A DNA stretch of 64,000 nucleotides, taken from a virus. Below, in pieces: positions 48,524 to 56,048 of this stretch. Within the stretch, counting starts at the first letter, position 1, and each line of letters starts with the position of its first letter. The notes beneath the pieces were generated by a model. That model was not told the DNA's origin and did not search any database. It worked only from the letters and a program-made list of their open reading frames with translations. Location of the stretch: IMG/VR virus record IMGVR_UViG_3300037297_000066, positions 124,001-188,000 of that record. One strand, given 5' to 3'. The position numbers and the translations under genes were made by a program.

Positions 48524-49136
48524 CTCAACCACCCGTCTTGATGCCCATGACCCAACTCCATCTTCAACAACCGGCCCCTTCACAAGTCAGGGCCGGTGGG
48601 GTTCAACAGAGCCATCCTACCACACCCCCTCACACCCCTCCAAGCGCCTTCCTCTTAAGGCCAGAGGCTTAAAGACCAATCAAAGCAAGAGACCCGGATT
48701 TTTTGCCCTATAATTCTACCCTAAAAAGCCGGAATTCTTAACAAAATGGCCTCAGGTTGTAGACCCTGAATACCAGGTTGGAGACAGAGTTATATCTGAT
48801 TGAGACACTTCAGGTCTAAGTGCCCGAATTCACACAACCCCCAAATCACTCCAGTGTCTCCCCCAAAGGCCACGATCCAGCTGAAAATGCCTGGAAAAAT
48901 AAAAAATGCTTATTAATCTAAACATCTCTATTTCTTGGTACCGTGTAGACACTCTGTGGCAACTACTCGATACCCTTGAGCTACCAGAGGCCCAGTTACC
49001 ACCCTCTGTATACAGGCCCGTTGGCCAAGACTAGGACGATACAGCAGGAAAAATGCTGTATTTTGAATAACTCTAGCCCTGGGATTTTATAATTGGTCAA
49101 ACTAGCTTGTAGACCTTTAGACCTAGGTAGCCAGAT
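48524..49136. other. 613-nt AT-rich gene-free region, origin-like
   Basis: No gene is supported. It holds several GTAGAC/GAGACA motifs (TTGTAGACC at 48757-48765, TTGGAGACA near 48779, TGTAGACAC near 48943, CTTGTAGACC near 49106). It also has an AT-rich stretch at 48895-48940, a perfect TATAAT in CCCTATAATTC near 48710, an inverted repeat CCGG.TTTTT ... AAAAA.CCGG near 48694-48733, and a hairpin at 49039-49061. Clustered short repeats beside AT-rich DNA fit a replication origin or large control site; both are inferences. Confidence 0.4.
49039..49061. terminator. Hairpin ATACAGCA/TGCTGTAT
   Basis: Perfect 8-bp stem with a 7-nt A-rich loop, followed on the plus strand by TTTTG. It lies past the stop of minus gene 49137, where the minus-strand loop is T-rich. 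It may act as a terminator in that direction, or be an origin structure. Confidence 0.4.
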
Positions 49137-49673
49137 CTACTGGGTCAGCTGGGTGTATCGAGAGAGCCGTTTACAATCAACCCGGCGGCCATCCTCAAGC
49201 AATAGCTTACCGGCCTCTAGACCGACTATCCTCACAGGATCCTGCTTCCGACGCTTGTCCCGGGGCACCAGCAGCACCCCAATGAGACTCGTGTAGTCAG
49301 CCTCGGGTTCAGGGGGCCGGAGCGTATCAGCCTCTGAAGCCTCTACAACGGGCTCTGGAGAGGGTTCCGGCTCAGCCTGGGCCTCAGGGACCTCTTCCTC
49401 CACGGGCTCTCCTAAGGGCTCCTGAGGGCCCTCCCCGAACCAGTCGATCGTGGGTTTAGCCTCCTGGACCACGCTCGGAGGGTCCACCGGGCTCACGATG
49501 GGAAAGGGCCGGACTCTGTGTACCTTGAACGCCTCCCCTCGGATCCTCACCAAGGTACCTACTCCCAATGCTTGGCATATTCGGAGAACCGCCTCCCGAG
49601 GGGTTTCATCTTCCCCGATCTCAATGCGGACCGTCTGAGTCAACGTGGGGGTCTCAATCTGAACTGATTCCAT
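49137..49673 (-). CDS. Unknown protein with acidic Pro-rich linker
   Basis: The 178-residue product MESVQIETPTLTQTVRIEIG has an N-terminal alpha/beta part (REAVLRICQALGVGTLVRIR). An extended linker of Glu/Pro/Ala follows (EEEVPEAQAEPEPSPEPVVE), then a small beta C-terminus (SLIGVLLVPRDKRRK). Two folded ends on a flexible tether are typical of adaptor proteins; the function is unknown. It is divergent from gene 49780. Confidence 0.55.
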   Translation of the reverse strand: MESVQIETPTLTQTVRIEIGEDETPREAVLRICQALGVGTLVRIRGEAFKVHRVRPFPIVSPVDPPSVVQEAKPTIDWFGEGPQEPLGEPVEEEVPEAQAEPEPSPEPVVEASEADTLRPPEPEADYTSLIGVLLVPRDKRRKQDPVRIVGLEAGKLLLEDGRRVDCKRLSRYTQLTQ

Positions 49674-49752
49674 ATTTCAAGTTCCTGGTTCTAACCTAAC
49701 GTAATCCTGAGAATACGGCTAGAGCCTTTCTTCACTTAAGCCGACTTCCTTC

Positions 49753-49762
49753 GGTGTATAGG
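49753..49762 (+). promoter_or_regulatory. Class B promoter (GGTGTATAGG)
   Basis: 17 nt before ATG 49780; a short leader with AGAGGA remains. Confidence 0.55.
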
Positions 49763-49779
49763 TAAGTAGAGGACTAGCA

Positions 49780-50202
49780 ATGTTGTTCGACCCCCGATTC
49801 CAAGTAGACCTGAAGATAGTCGGAGTGTTGTCGTGGCTCAATAGCCTCTCTACTGCCCAGTTCACAAAACATCCCGAGCAGTGGAGGTTCAGGGCCTACG
49901 CTTGGTACGAATGGCAGGACTCAGGGATTGCTTTCGTGGCGGAATACCATCCGAAAACCGTGTGCACCAAATGCCTCACAGTCGTAGCCATGTCCAACCC
50001 CAACAGCAAGAAGATCACCCTCCTGAGCTGGGACCGGGACCGCCCCTACTTCAACGCCCCTCAAGACACAGATATCCCAGAAGACCCCAACGATCTCAAC
50101 GTAGAGAGAATCGAAGACGATTCTGAAACCACCTCCGCCGTACGCATCAAGACAATGCTCCTGGAGTACGTAACCCAAGCCGAAGAGCCCCCAACGGTGT
50201 AG
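49780..50202 (+). CDS. Unknown acidic protein
   Basis: The 140-residue product MLFDPRFQVDLKIVGVLSWL has an aromatic middle (FRAYAWYEWQDSGIAFVAEY), one CTKC pair, and an acidic C-terminal third (EDPNDLNVERIEDDSE). It is the first gene of the plus-strand block 49.8-53.6 kb. Not recognised. Confidence 0.55.
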   Translation: MLFDPRFQVDLKIVGVLSWLNSLSTAQFTKHPEQWRFRAYAWYEWQDSGIAFVAEYHPKTVCTKCLTVVAMSNPNSKKITLLSWDRDRPYFNAPQDTDIPEDPNDLNVERIEDDSETTSAVRIKTMLLEYVTQAEEPPTV

Positions 50203-50228
50203 GCCCGAATCAGCAAAAACGCTCAGGG

Positions 50229-50257
50229 TTAAGATCCGAGCCCCTCACGTGTAGTAG
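50229..50257 (+). promoter_or_regulatory. Class A promoter
   Basis: TTAAGATC, 12 nt, GTGTAGTAG; ATG 50265 starts 9 nt past TGTAGT. Confidence 0.65.
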
Positions 50258-50264
50258 GGAAGTC

Positions 50265-50456
50265 ATGTCTGATTCGAGAGACCACAACTGTGAAGACCAC
50301 CTGGTCTGCAACTGCGACGGGACGCACCATTTTCGGTTCTGCTCCGTCTGCGATCGAGACCTGGGGACGGAAGACTGCCCCCTGCAAGGCAGCTGGCCCT
50401 CGGAAGAGGAACCCTACGGAGAAGATCCCTTCGAGGAGCTTTCAGAAGAGGAGTAG
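50265..50456 (+). CDS. Small zinc-binding acidic protein
   Basis: The 63-residue product has NCEDHLVCNCDGTHHFRFCS and VCDRDLGTEDC, a cluster of Cys and His that can hold one or two zinc ions. The tail is very acidic (EEEPYGEDPFEELSEEE). It is leaderless from the class A promoter. Confidence 0.55.
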   Translation: MSDSRDHNCEDHLVCNCDGTHHFRFCSVCDRDLGTEDCPLQGSWPSEEEPYGEDPFEELSEEE

Positions 50457-50461
50457 CCCCC

Positions 50462-50683
50462 ATGCACGGACCCACTCTCAACCCCATCTACAACGACCTG
50501 CTCATCCGGTGGGCCGAATCTGGCTACCCCTCTCCCCCTGAGTGTGAGGACTGCGAGAGAGACCTGACCGGCCAGGAGGTATTCGAGGTGAACCACGGCT
50601 GGGTCTGTGAAGACTGCAGCCACAACCACAACCCACCCTCCCCCTGCATCCTCGAACGAGAAGACTTTCACGCCGACGGTTAA
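50462..50683 (+). CDS. Small zinc-ribbon protein
   Basis: The 73-residue product contains CEDCERDLTGQEVFEV and WVCEDCSHNH, a CxxC ... CxxC ribbon with nearby His. Its TAA is the TTAA of the next class A promoter, so gene end and promoter share bases. Confidence 0.58.
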   Translation: MHGPTLNPIYNDLLIRWAESGYPSPPECEDCERDLTGQEVFEVNHGWVCEDCSHNHNPPSPCILEREDFHADG

Positions 50684-50708
50684 GATCCGAGCCCCTCACG
50701 TGTAGTAG
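50680..50708 (+). promoter_or_regulatory. Class A promoter overlapping a stop codon
   Basis: GGTTAAGATC contains the stop TAA of gene 50462; GTGTAGTAG is 5-6 nt before ATG 50713. Confidence 0.65.
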
Positions 50709-50712
50709 AGAC

Positions 50713-50922
50713 ATGTCCTGGTGTAGAAGAAGTGGAAGCAAGCGATTCCAGAGGAGAGGAGCCCGAGGCCGGCTCGTGAGAAACACCACAGCCAACTGCT
50801 TCGGGTTCCACACTCTCGTCTGTGCCGAATGCCAAAGCTTCGTCACCTACAACGTCGGCTCTCAACGCCCCGAAACCTGCTCCCACTGCGGAAAGCCCCT
50901 GAGAGATGTCAGTGAACGGTGA
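50713..50922 (+). CDS. Small basic zinc-ribbon protein
   Basis: The 69-residue product starts with an Arg-rich tract (SWCRRSGSKRFQRRGARGRL), then LVCAECQSFVTYNVG and ETCSHCGKPL, a ribbon with a strongly basic arm, suggesting RNA or DNA binding. It is leaderless. Its end overlaps the next gene by 17 nt. Confidence 0.6.
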   Translation: MSWCRRSGSKRFQRRGARGRLVRNTTANCFGFHTLVCAECQSFVTYNVGSQRPETCSHCGKPLRDVSER

Positions 50923-51217
50923 ATGGGTCAAGGTACTCGACCCCCAAGCTCAACAAAAAGCCCTGCACCTCACCCGAGGCCGCTATCAACGAGAGGTGAT
51001 CCTGGGCACCCACAACATATCTGGATCGACTCTCAGCGGAAAGGCCCGAGACTACGCCGCTCGATACAAGAGGTCCCGAGAGGCCCTCCTGGAACGGCTC
51101 ACGCAAGCCCAGATCCCCTGGTCTATTGAAGTGCAAGCCCACGGCCGAAAGATCCTGGTCTTCGGAGAGAAGCCCGACTCCCGACCCACCATGTGGGACA
51201 TCATCATAGAGGACTGA
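50906..51217 (+). CDS. Unknown protein
   Basis: The 103-residue product MSVNGEWVKVLDPQAQQKAL has a basic helical middle (RDYAARYKRSREALLERL) and a C-terminal strand set (IPWSIEVQAHGRKILVFGE). Unknown family. Confidence 0.5.
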   Translation: MSVNGEWVKVLDPQAQQKALHLTRGRYQREVILGTHNISGSTLSGKARDYAARYKRSREALLERLTQAQIPWSIEVQAHGRKILVFGEKPDSRPTMWDIIIED

Positions 51218-51221
51218 ACCC

Positions 51222-51497
51222 ATGCGACATCTACCTGGACCCCCCCGAACCGTCATCACCATCGACCCCGAGTTGCTGGGACCCTTTCACGTGCCTCCCA
51301 AGTGCCAGGGTCAGATCATCGAATTCGCCTTCGCTGCCTACGACGGCGACGGGGTGGTTCGCCGAACCATTGACCTAGGACAGCCAGACTCCGAGCCCGA
51401 ATACTACTGGGGCCACCTGGTGGGGGACTTCGAGCCCTGGAACGACATCCCCGAAGTTGAAGAGTGGCAGTGCGCCAAGATGGGAAACCCACAGTGA
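51222..51497 (+). CDS. Small beta-rich protein, paralog A
   Basis: The 91-residue product shares a full-length pattern with the next gene: ITIDPELLGPFHVPPKCQG, DGVVRR, YYWGHLVGDFEPWND. The pair is a tandem duplication. Function unknown. Confidence 0.6.
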   Translation: MRHLPGPPRTVITIDPELLGPFHVPPKCQGQIIEFAFAAYDGDGVVRRTIDLGQPDSEPEYYWGHLVGDFEPWNDIPEVEEWQCAKMGNPQ

Positions 51498-51751
51498 CCC
51501 CTATCACCATCGATCCCACCCAAATCGGCAAGTTCAATTGCCCGCCCGGCCACGAGGGGCCTCTCTACCGAATCTCCTACGCCCCCTACAAAGGCGAGCG
51601 AGTAGTCCGTCGAGACTTCCACCTGAAGAGTGGTCGAGTCTCCTACTTCTGGAGCGTCCTGCGGGGCCCCTTCGAGCCCTGGAACAAGGCTCCCAAGGTG
51701 GCCGGGTGGAAGCCGGCCATCCTCAGTCAGCCAAAGGAATCCCAGCCATGA
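51494..51751 (+). CDS. Small beta-rich protein, paralog B
   Basis: GTG 51494 overlaps the previous stop. The 85-residue product matches paralog A through ITIDPTQIGKFNCPPGHEG, ERVVRRDF and RGPFEPWNKAPKVAGW. It has diverged mainly at both ends. Confidence 0.6.
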   Translation: MTPITIDPTQIGKFNCPPGHEGPLYRISYAPYKGERVVRRDFHLKSGRVSYFWSVLRGPFEPWNKAPKVAGWKPAILSQPKESQP

Positions 51752-52017
51752 TCACCTCCGTCAAGGAAGTTCACAGCTCGAAAGTAGGGCACGGGCCTAA
51801 CGGGTTGACCTACTACAACTACTTCATCTGTAGGTGTGTAGGAGGAATTCGTCCACGCTACCACCTCTTCCGGGTCAACAACGTGCTGGAGGGGTTCGAG
51901 GTGCTCGGAAACGAGCTCCCCCTCCAAGACTGTCGCCGGATCGTGTCCGAACACGAGCCTCACGGCACCACGATCACCCAACAAAACGTGGACCGGTTCG
52001 CCAAGAGGAATCCATGA
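51748..52017 (+). CDS. Unknown protein
   Basis: The ATGA overlap fixes the start at 51748. The 89-residue product MITSVKEVHSSKVGHGPNGL has a Tyr-rich strand region (TYYNYFICRCVGGIRPRYHL) and a C-terminal helix. Not recognised. Confidence 0.52.
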   Translation: MITSVKEVHSSKVGHGPNGLTYYNYFICRCVGGIRPRYHLFRVNNVLEGFEVLGNELPLQDCRRIVSEHEPHGTTITQQNVDRFAKRNP

Positions 52018-52199
52018 CGAAATCGGAAGCTCTCCAAGAGGCCCGAAGGCTCACAGTCGAGACCGGTAGGAAGTTCGTGGTCCGAGTAGACGGATCCACC
52101 CACTTCGTCTGCCCCCTGCACCGAACGGGACCCAAGAGGTACCTTCACGACCCCGGCATGGCCGCCCTGGGCCTGCTGGTTTCCGAGAGCCTGGGTTAA
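52014..52199 (+). CDS. Small basic protein
   Basis: ATG 52014 overlaps the previous stop. The 61-residue product MTKSEALQEARRLTVETGRK has one FVCPLHRTGPKRYLHDPG stretch with possible metal ligands. Its TAA forms part of the next class A promoter. Confidence 0.52.
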   Translation: MTKSEALQEARRLTVETGRKFVVRVDGSTHFVCPLHRTGPKRYLHDPGMAALGLLVSESLG

Positions 52200-52224
52200 G
52201 ATCTGGCCCCCTCACGTGTAGTAG
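52196..52224 (+). promoter_or_regulatory. Class A promoter overlapping a stop codon
   Basis: GGTTAAGATC supplies the TAA of gene 52014; GTGTAGTAG lies 5 nt before ATG 52230. Confidence 0.65.
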
Positions 52225-52229
52225 GGGAT

Positions 52230-52565
52230 ATGGCAACCTTAGAAGTCATCGGCCTCCTAGTCCTATTGCTACTGTGGAGTCTGGGAGGGTGGTTCTTCAT
52301 CAACCCTAAGGAACCCAACATGAACATCGAAGCCACCGAATACACCCGAGAAGACGGCGTTGCAGCCTGCAAGATCCGCGGAGGATGGGTCGTCCGCTGC
52401 TTCTACGGCCCCAGCTGGTTCTGGGACCGGAACCTCCAGGACTGGGTCATCTGCAGCCAAGCAGGCTTCAAGCTCTCAAACCTGGCCATGTCCAAGGAAC
52501 AGGCTCTCAGCCTGCTGGAGACCGTCACCTCCAAGCGACCCAGCAAAAAGTCGGCCTCCTTGTAG
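52230..52565 (+). CDS. Membrane-anchored small protein
   Basis: The 111-residue product has an N-terminal hydrophobic segment (VIGLLVLLLLWSLGGWFF), either a signal anchor or one membrane pass. A Trp/Cys-rich outer part follows (WVVRCFYGPSWFWDRNLQDW). Leaderless start. A cell-envelope role is possible. Confidence 0.58.
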   Translation: MATLEVIGLLVLLLLWSLGGWFFINPKEPNMNIEATEYTREDGVAACKIRGGWVVRCFYGPSWFWDRNLQDWVICSQAGFKLSNLAMSKEQALSLLETVTSKRPSKKSASL

Positions 52566-52717
52566 ACATTTTCCCTAGCTTGTAGACATTGTTTCTAACT
52601 GACACAACTGACATAACCCCAGATTGCCAGAAACTCAGCCAAAAACAGCCCTAAATTTACCCAAAGGCATGTCTACAACCTGAGTTTTGTCAGTTCCGAC
52701 CACCCGAGGGGGAGTCC
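52566..52717. other. Gap with TTGTAGAC direct and inverted repeats
   Basis: CTTGTAGACATT near 52559 and AGCTTGTAGACATT at 52577-52590 are direct copies; TGTCTACAAC at 52670-52679 is inverted. ACTGACA repeats lie between them. No gene of its own. Confidence 0.45.
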
Positions 52718-52885
52718 GTGAACAACATCGCAACGCTCGTGCCACTTACCGCCCAAGTGATCTCAACCGGGGTCCCCAGAGAGAACGTGGTGGACGCCTT
52801 GATCCAGAGGGGCCTCACCCCACAAGGGGCCATCCTGATCTACGAAGCCGCCAGCATTTTCCTGACGGGAACCAATCAGGGTTAA
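52718..52885 (+). CDS. 55-residue helical protein, paralog A
   Basis: GTG 52718 follows GGGGGAG. The product VISTGVPRENVVDALIQRGL and ILIYEAASIFLTG pairs with the next gene (ISMGVDRQEVIRSLIERELT, LI YQAAKILAK). The TAA is part of the class A promoter. Unknown function. Confidence 0.52.
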   Translation: MNNIATLVPLTAQVISTGVPRENVVDALIQRGLTPQGAILIYEAASIFLTGTNQG

Positions 52886-52910
52886 GATCCGAGGCCCTCA
52901 CGTGTAGTAG
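52882..52910 (+). promoter_or_regulatory. Class A promoter overlapping a stop codon
   Basis: GGTTAAGATC includes the previous stop; GTGTAGTAG is 13 nt before ATG 52922. Confidence 0.63.
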
Positions 52911-52921
52911 AGGTATAGGTC

Positions 52922-53083
52922 ATGGACAACTTCGAAACCCTAACCATTTCGGCAGCCCAAGCCATTTCAATGGGAGTGGATAGGCAAGAAGTCATCCGGT
53001 CTCTCATCGAGCGAGAGCTTACCCCCGAGGAAGCCTACCTCATCTACCAGGCGGCCAAGATCCTGGCCAAGGAGCCCAAGTGA
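52922..53083 (+). CDS. 53-residue helical protein, paralog B
   Basis: Tandem paralog of 52718-52885. The product MDNFETLTISAAQAISMGVD then RQEVIRSLIERELTPEEAYL forms three short helices, like a small helical bundle. Its TGA overlaps the next GTG. Confidence 0.54.
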   Translation: MDNFETLTISAAQAISMGVDRQEVIRSLIERELTPEEAYLIYQAAKILAKEPK

Positions 53084-53592
53084 AAAAGACCACCCGCACC
53101 GTCCGAATCCCAGCGATCATCGCTGCTCACGTTTGCGACCGGCTGCAACAACGTAGCCAACCAGACGACAGCATACGCTCAGAACTCATCCGCCGGATCA
53201 CTGAGCTATCAAGCCAACGGACCGACAAGCTGGAGCTCAACCGACAAGAGGCCCACACCCTCCGAGAAGACCTCCTCCCTTCCCCGGGTAGGAGCAAGCT
53301 AAGCCAGTCCGCTCTTCGCTCCTGGGTGACCCTATGGAGAAGGTGCGGCCAGGTCGTCTACGCTCTCACCGACTGGGTGGTCCGGTTCCTGGAATCCTTC
53401 GAGAAGCACCGGGCCGTCACCAACCAAGACGAGGCAGCCTTGTGGGCCCTGACCGACATCACGGGCGACCGCCCCGTTGTCCAAAATGTCTTGGGAGGTG
53501 TCCGGGTCACCCTCGCCAACCATTCGGCCGTCGGAGAGACCGTCCTCTCCGCCTCCAACAACCTAGTCGCCAGCCTCAAGTACCCGAAGTAA
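53080..53592 (+). CDS. Unknown 170-residue protein
   Basis: GTG 53080 is coupled to the paralog before it. The product KKTTRTVRIPAIIAAHVCDR starts like a ribbon-helix-helix protein (TVRIPAIIAAHV). A long helical middle with WVTLWRRCGQVVYALTDWVV follows. RHH-type DNA binding is a possibility from the first 45 residues only. Confidence 0.5.
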   Translation: MKKTTRTVRIPAIIAAHVCDRLQQRSQPDDSIRSELIRRITELSSQRTDKLELNRQEAHTLREDLLPSPGRSKLSQSALRSWVTLWRRCGQVVYALTDWVVRFLESFEKHRAVTNQDEAALWALTDITGDRPVVQNVLGGVRVTLANHSAVGETVLSASNNLVASLKYPK

Positions 53593-53635
53593 CCGTGCCC
53601 ACCAAGAAGTGAGCCCCCATGCCCACCAAGTGGGT

Positions 53636-53836
53636 CTAGGGCCAGACGGCTCCGGAAAGCTCTAGGGCTTCTCGAACCCTGCCCATCTCCTCGGAGGACA
53701 CCTGAATCTCAACGATCTTCCCCCCAGGAATGTGGAGATTCAGGTGGTTCTCGACCTTCCCTGGAATCAAGTCTAGGATCGCCCCAGACTCCTCCCTCTT
53801 AGGGTGAACTGTTCGGCTTTCCCGAATGTAGATCAT
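53636..53836 (-). CDS. Small unknown protein
   Basis: ATG 53836 gives 66 residues: MIYIRESRTVHPKREESGAI, a beta segment (LHIPGGKIVEIQVSSEE) and a helix. The longer open frame is not needed. The first minus gene left of the second FxEGS block. Confidence 0.45.
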   Translation of the reverse strand: MIYIRESRTVHPKREESGAILDLIPGKVENHLNLHIPGGKIVEIQVSSEEMGRVREALELSGAVWP

Positions 53837-53895
53837 GGCGGGTACTAACAAGTCCACAAAACACCTCACACAATCGGTAGTCACGTTAGCAGGGC

Positions 53896-54093
53896 TCAGC
53901 CCAACTTGGAGTGAGGGTAGCACTGGCGGTAGGCTTGCCGGGTGTGCTCCCGCTCTCGCTCGGACATCATCTCCCAGTCCTTCTCAGCTTGCTCGAATGG
54001 GTAGTGCTCTCCCACCACAGCACGCAGGCCCACAATCATCATAGCCCCCATCATGGTCTCTCTCAACTGTGTGGGGTCAACGGGACGGGACAT
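53896..54093 (-). CDS. Small helical protein
   Basis: ATG 54093 (65 residues), MSRPVDPTQLRETMMGAMMI. It contains a Met-rich hydrophobic stretch, then a charged helix with EMMSEREREHTRQAYRQCY. It overlaps the end of gene 54077 by 17 nt. Unknown. Confidence 0.45.
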   Translation of the reverse strand: MSRPVDPTQLRETMMGAMMIVGLRAVVGEHYPFEQAEKDWEMMSEREREHTRQAYRQCYPHSKLG

Positions 54094-54541
54094 GGCCACC
54101 TACCTCCGACCAAAGGGTTCTGAGTAGCTCTACCTCATCTGGTCTCAAGCCTGGTTCGTACCGAGCAGTATCGTAGCGAGCACTTTCCTCGCTTTCAAGG
54201 TGCCTCCCTTCCAAGAAGGCTCGCCCCAACACCGCCTCAGGGGCTAGCTCTTGACAACCCTGATCGTTGAACGGGGACCCGTGAGACCCTCTCTCCTCTG
54301 AGGTGGCCTCCTGCACTGCCCGCAGCACGAACGGAAGCAGCCACAAGGGCCATCTAGACATCGGCTCATAGTATTGATCCCCCGGTATTTTGTACTTCAC
54401 AGATACCTTAGGAGGTTGCCCGGGACAGCTATACACACTGGCTTCGTAACTCACCTCCTCCTCTGAACAAACCAACTCCCTCCTGAAAAGGACCTCACCC
54501 CCTCGCCTATCCACCGGGTGCTGTACTTCCTGCCAAGGCAT
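54077..54541 (-). CDS. FxEGS member, shortened C-terminus
   Basis: The start MPWQEVQHP at 54541 fits family style (ATG 54553 also possible). Box 1 is WPLWLLPFVLRAV and box 2 is reduced to FNDQG. Boxes 3-4 are missing, and the end DEVELLRTLWSEV stands where the pre-box 5 helix normally is. 154 residues. Its leader contains structured repeat copy 2. Confidence 0.58.
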   Translation of the reverse strand: MPWQEVQHPVDRRGGEVLFRRELVCSEEEVSYEASVYSCPGQPPKVSVKYKIPGDQYYEPMSRWPLWLLPFVLRAVQEATSEERGSHGSPFNDQGCQELAPEAVLGRAFLEGRHLESEESARYDTARYEPGLRPDEVELLRTLWSEVGGHVPSR

Positions 54542-54596
54542 ATCCGAGCTCATATGTTCATGTCTGAGAAGCCTTCCTCAGGGTCGTAATCCTCGG

Positions 54597-54694
54597 GCTT
54601 TGCATCAAAAGGGGTGATTCTGGCTTGACAAGGCAAGCTTTTTCGGGAGGAATGAGTGGAAACAACACCAGCTCTGCGGTTTTGAAGCAGAGAC
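54597..54694 (-). ncRNA. Structured repeat, copy 2
   Basis: Nearly identical to 23285-23383. It abuts the stop of gene 54694 and lies before gene 54541 on the same strand, the same gene-repeat-gene arrangement as copy 1. The conserved part ends at CAAAGCC; beyond it the two copies are unrelated (TACTCGTTGC versus CGAGGATTAC), as would be expected if a guide or variable segment follows. Confidence 0.45.
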
Positions 54695-55056
54695 TAATCC
54701 TCGGAAGGATCTTCCTCCCCGAAGACTCGCCTACGGACTTCCCGGGCCGACTCGACCGGGCCCCTACCCGTGACACTGTCGGGGGCTTCAAAGCACGATC
54801 TATGAGAAGCCTGGATGGGTGTGGCCTCCTGAACCGTCTTCAAGATCCAAGGGAGTAGGTCAAGAGGCCAATGAGCCGGAGCCCCACTGTTGCCGTAGTT
54901 CCACCAACCAACCTGTATCTTGGGGCTTTTCCCACGACAGACTGTGACAGTGATTATGAACCCCTCATCCGAATCTTCCCCCTCCAAGTACATTCGGCGT
55001 ACCAGCTCCACCTTGTCTTGCTGGATATTCTTCCGGAGGCTCTGTTCCAAGAACAC
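54694..55056 (-). CDS. FxEGS member, N-terminal half type
   Basis: GTG 55056 is 6 nt from TATCGT. The 120-residue product has box 1 WPLDLLPWILKTV and box 2 FEAPDSV, then ends after a short acidic tail. First gene of a two-gene unit with 54541. Confidence 0.58.
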   Translation of the reverse strand: MFLEQSLRKNIQQDKVELVRRMYLEGEDSDEGFIITVTVCRGKSPKIQVGWWNYGNSGAPAHWPLDLLPWILKTVQEATPIQASHRSCFEAPDSVTGRGPVESAREVRRRVFGEEDPSED

Positions 55057-55062
55057 TCCCTC

Positions 55063-55072
55063 ACGATACACC
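55063..55072 (-). promoter_or_regulatory. Class B promoter (GGTGTATCGT)
   Basis: GTG start 6 nt downstream. It overlaps the end of the zinc-type gene 55078. Confidence 0.55.
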
Positions 55073-55077
55073 AAAGC

Positions 55078-55485
55078 TCACCCACAAGCCTTAAGAATCC
55101 TCTCCCAGGCCGTGGGGGGCAACTTCTGGTCCAGATGGGTCAGGCAGTCGTAGACCTGTCGAACCACATCCAGACGCCAGCTAGCAGGGCCATGAGACCT
55201 GGTAGGTCTGAGGGATAGCAGGAAATCCCCTACCTCTCCCACCTGCTGCTTGGTTAACGATACCAGAGCATTGAAGTAGAGGCGCCGTTCTTGATCCAAA
55301 CTGTCCTGGATACTCCCATTGAAATGCACATGCTCGTAGTGGTGCTCAGGGAGAAGCCCACAACAAATACACCGAGCTTTCTTAGCATCTTCCAAAGCTC
55401 GTAGCTCCTCCCCAGTGGCCCTCTCGTTTGCTTCCCGACGCTCGGGGGACATCCTAGCCCGCAAGGCTGAAAACCGCTCTGGCAT
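55078..55485 (-). CDS. Unknown protein with Cys/His motif
   Basis: The 135-residue product MPERFSALRARMSPERREAN has ARCICCGLLPEHHYEHVHFN, a Cys/His-rich loop that may bind metal. A helical, Arg-rich C-terminal half follows. It ends the operon from 58383. Confidence 0.52.
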   Translation of the reverse strand: MPERFSALRARMSPERREANERATGEELRALEDAKKARCICCGLLPEHHYEHVHFNGSIQDSLDQERRLYFNALVSLTKQQVGEVGDFLLSLRPTRSHGPASWRLDVVRQVYDCLTHLDQKLPPTAWERILKACG

Positions 55486-55490
55486 ACCTT

Positions 55491-56048
55491 CTAGGGCTCC
55501 CTAGCACGAAATTCCGAGACCCGGTCCAGAATGGCCTCCGTGATCTCCTCTGGAGAGTATCGATCGGCCAAACGCTCCCGAAAAAGCACTTCCTCCCTCG
55601 TCAACCGATAAGGGTACCGGTCAACCGTACGCCGGTACTCCGCCTCGTCCCACCGTTCCATAAGGCACGGACGAGTCAACACACGGGGAACTCCCTCATA
55701 GTAGCTCCCCAAGGCTACGTTGTCGTCCCATGCCTGCCTCACCAAAGCCCTGCAGTCGTCACACATCGACCCTTCTCCGAAAGATCCCCTATAGGAAAAC
55801 TTGGGGCTGACCATCGTCAAGATCTCCAGCACGAACGGGATCACCTCTTCAGGAAAGGCGAGCACTCGATTCCAACGGTCGTTCAAAGACTCCCTCCTGA
55901 ACAGTACAACCGTATGTCTCCCCCCTGATCGAATCGTGCTATTCTGAGTCTGGATCTGATACTGAGTCGAGCTTTCTTCCTCGGCCAGTATCAGGTAGAC
56001 GGCAGGGGCGCTCTCCTGCTTGAACCTCTCGGCCACTTTCCAGGCCAT
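55491..56048 (-). CDS. FxEGS member, full length
   Basis: ATG 56048 overlaps the previous stop (TGATG). The 185-residue product starts MAWKVAERF. Box 1 is FPEEVIPFVLEIL, box 2 FGEGSM, box 3 VALGSYY, box 4 WDEAEYR and box 5 PEEITEAILDRVSEFR. RLADRYSPEEITEA before the end is nearly identical in gene 56048. Confidence 0.72.
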   Translation of the reverse strand: MAWKVAERFKQESAPAVYLILAEEESSTQYQIQTQNSTIRSGGRHTVVLFRRESLNDRWNRVLAFPEEVIPFVLEILTMVSPKFSYRGSFGEGSMCDDCRALVRQAWDDNVALGSYYEGVPRVLTRPCLMERWDEAEYRRTVDRYPYRLTREEVLFRERLADRYSPEEITEAILDRVSEFRAREP

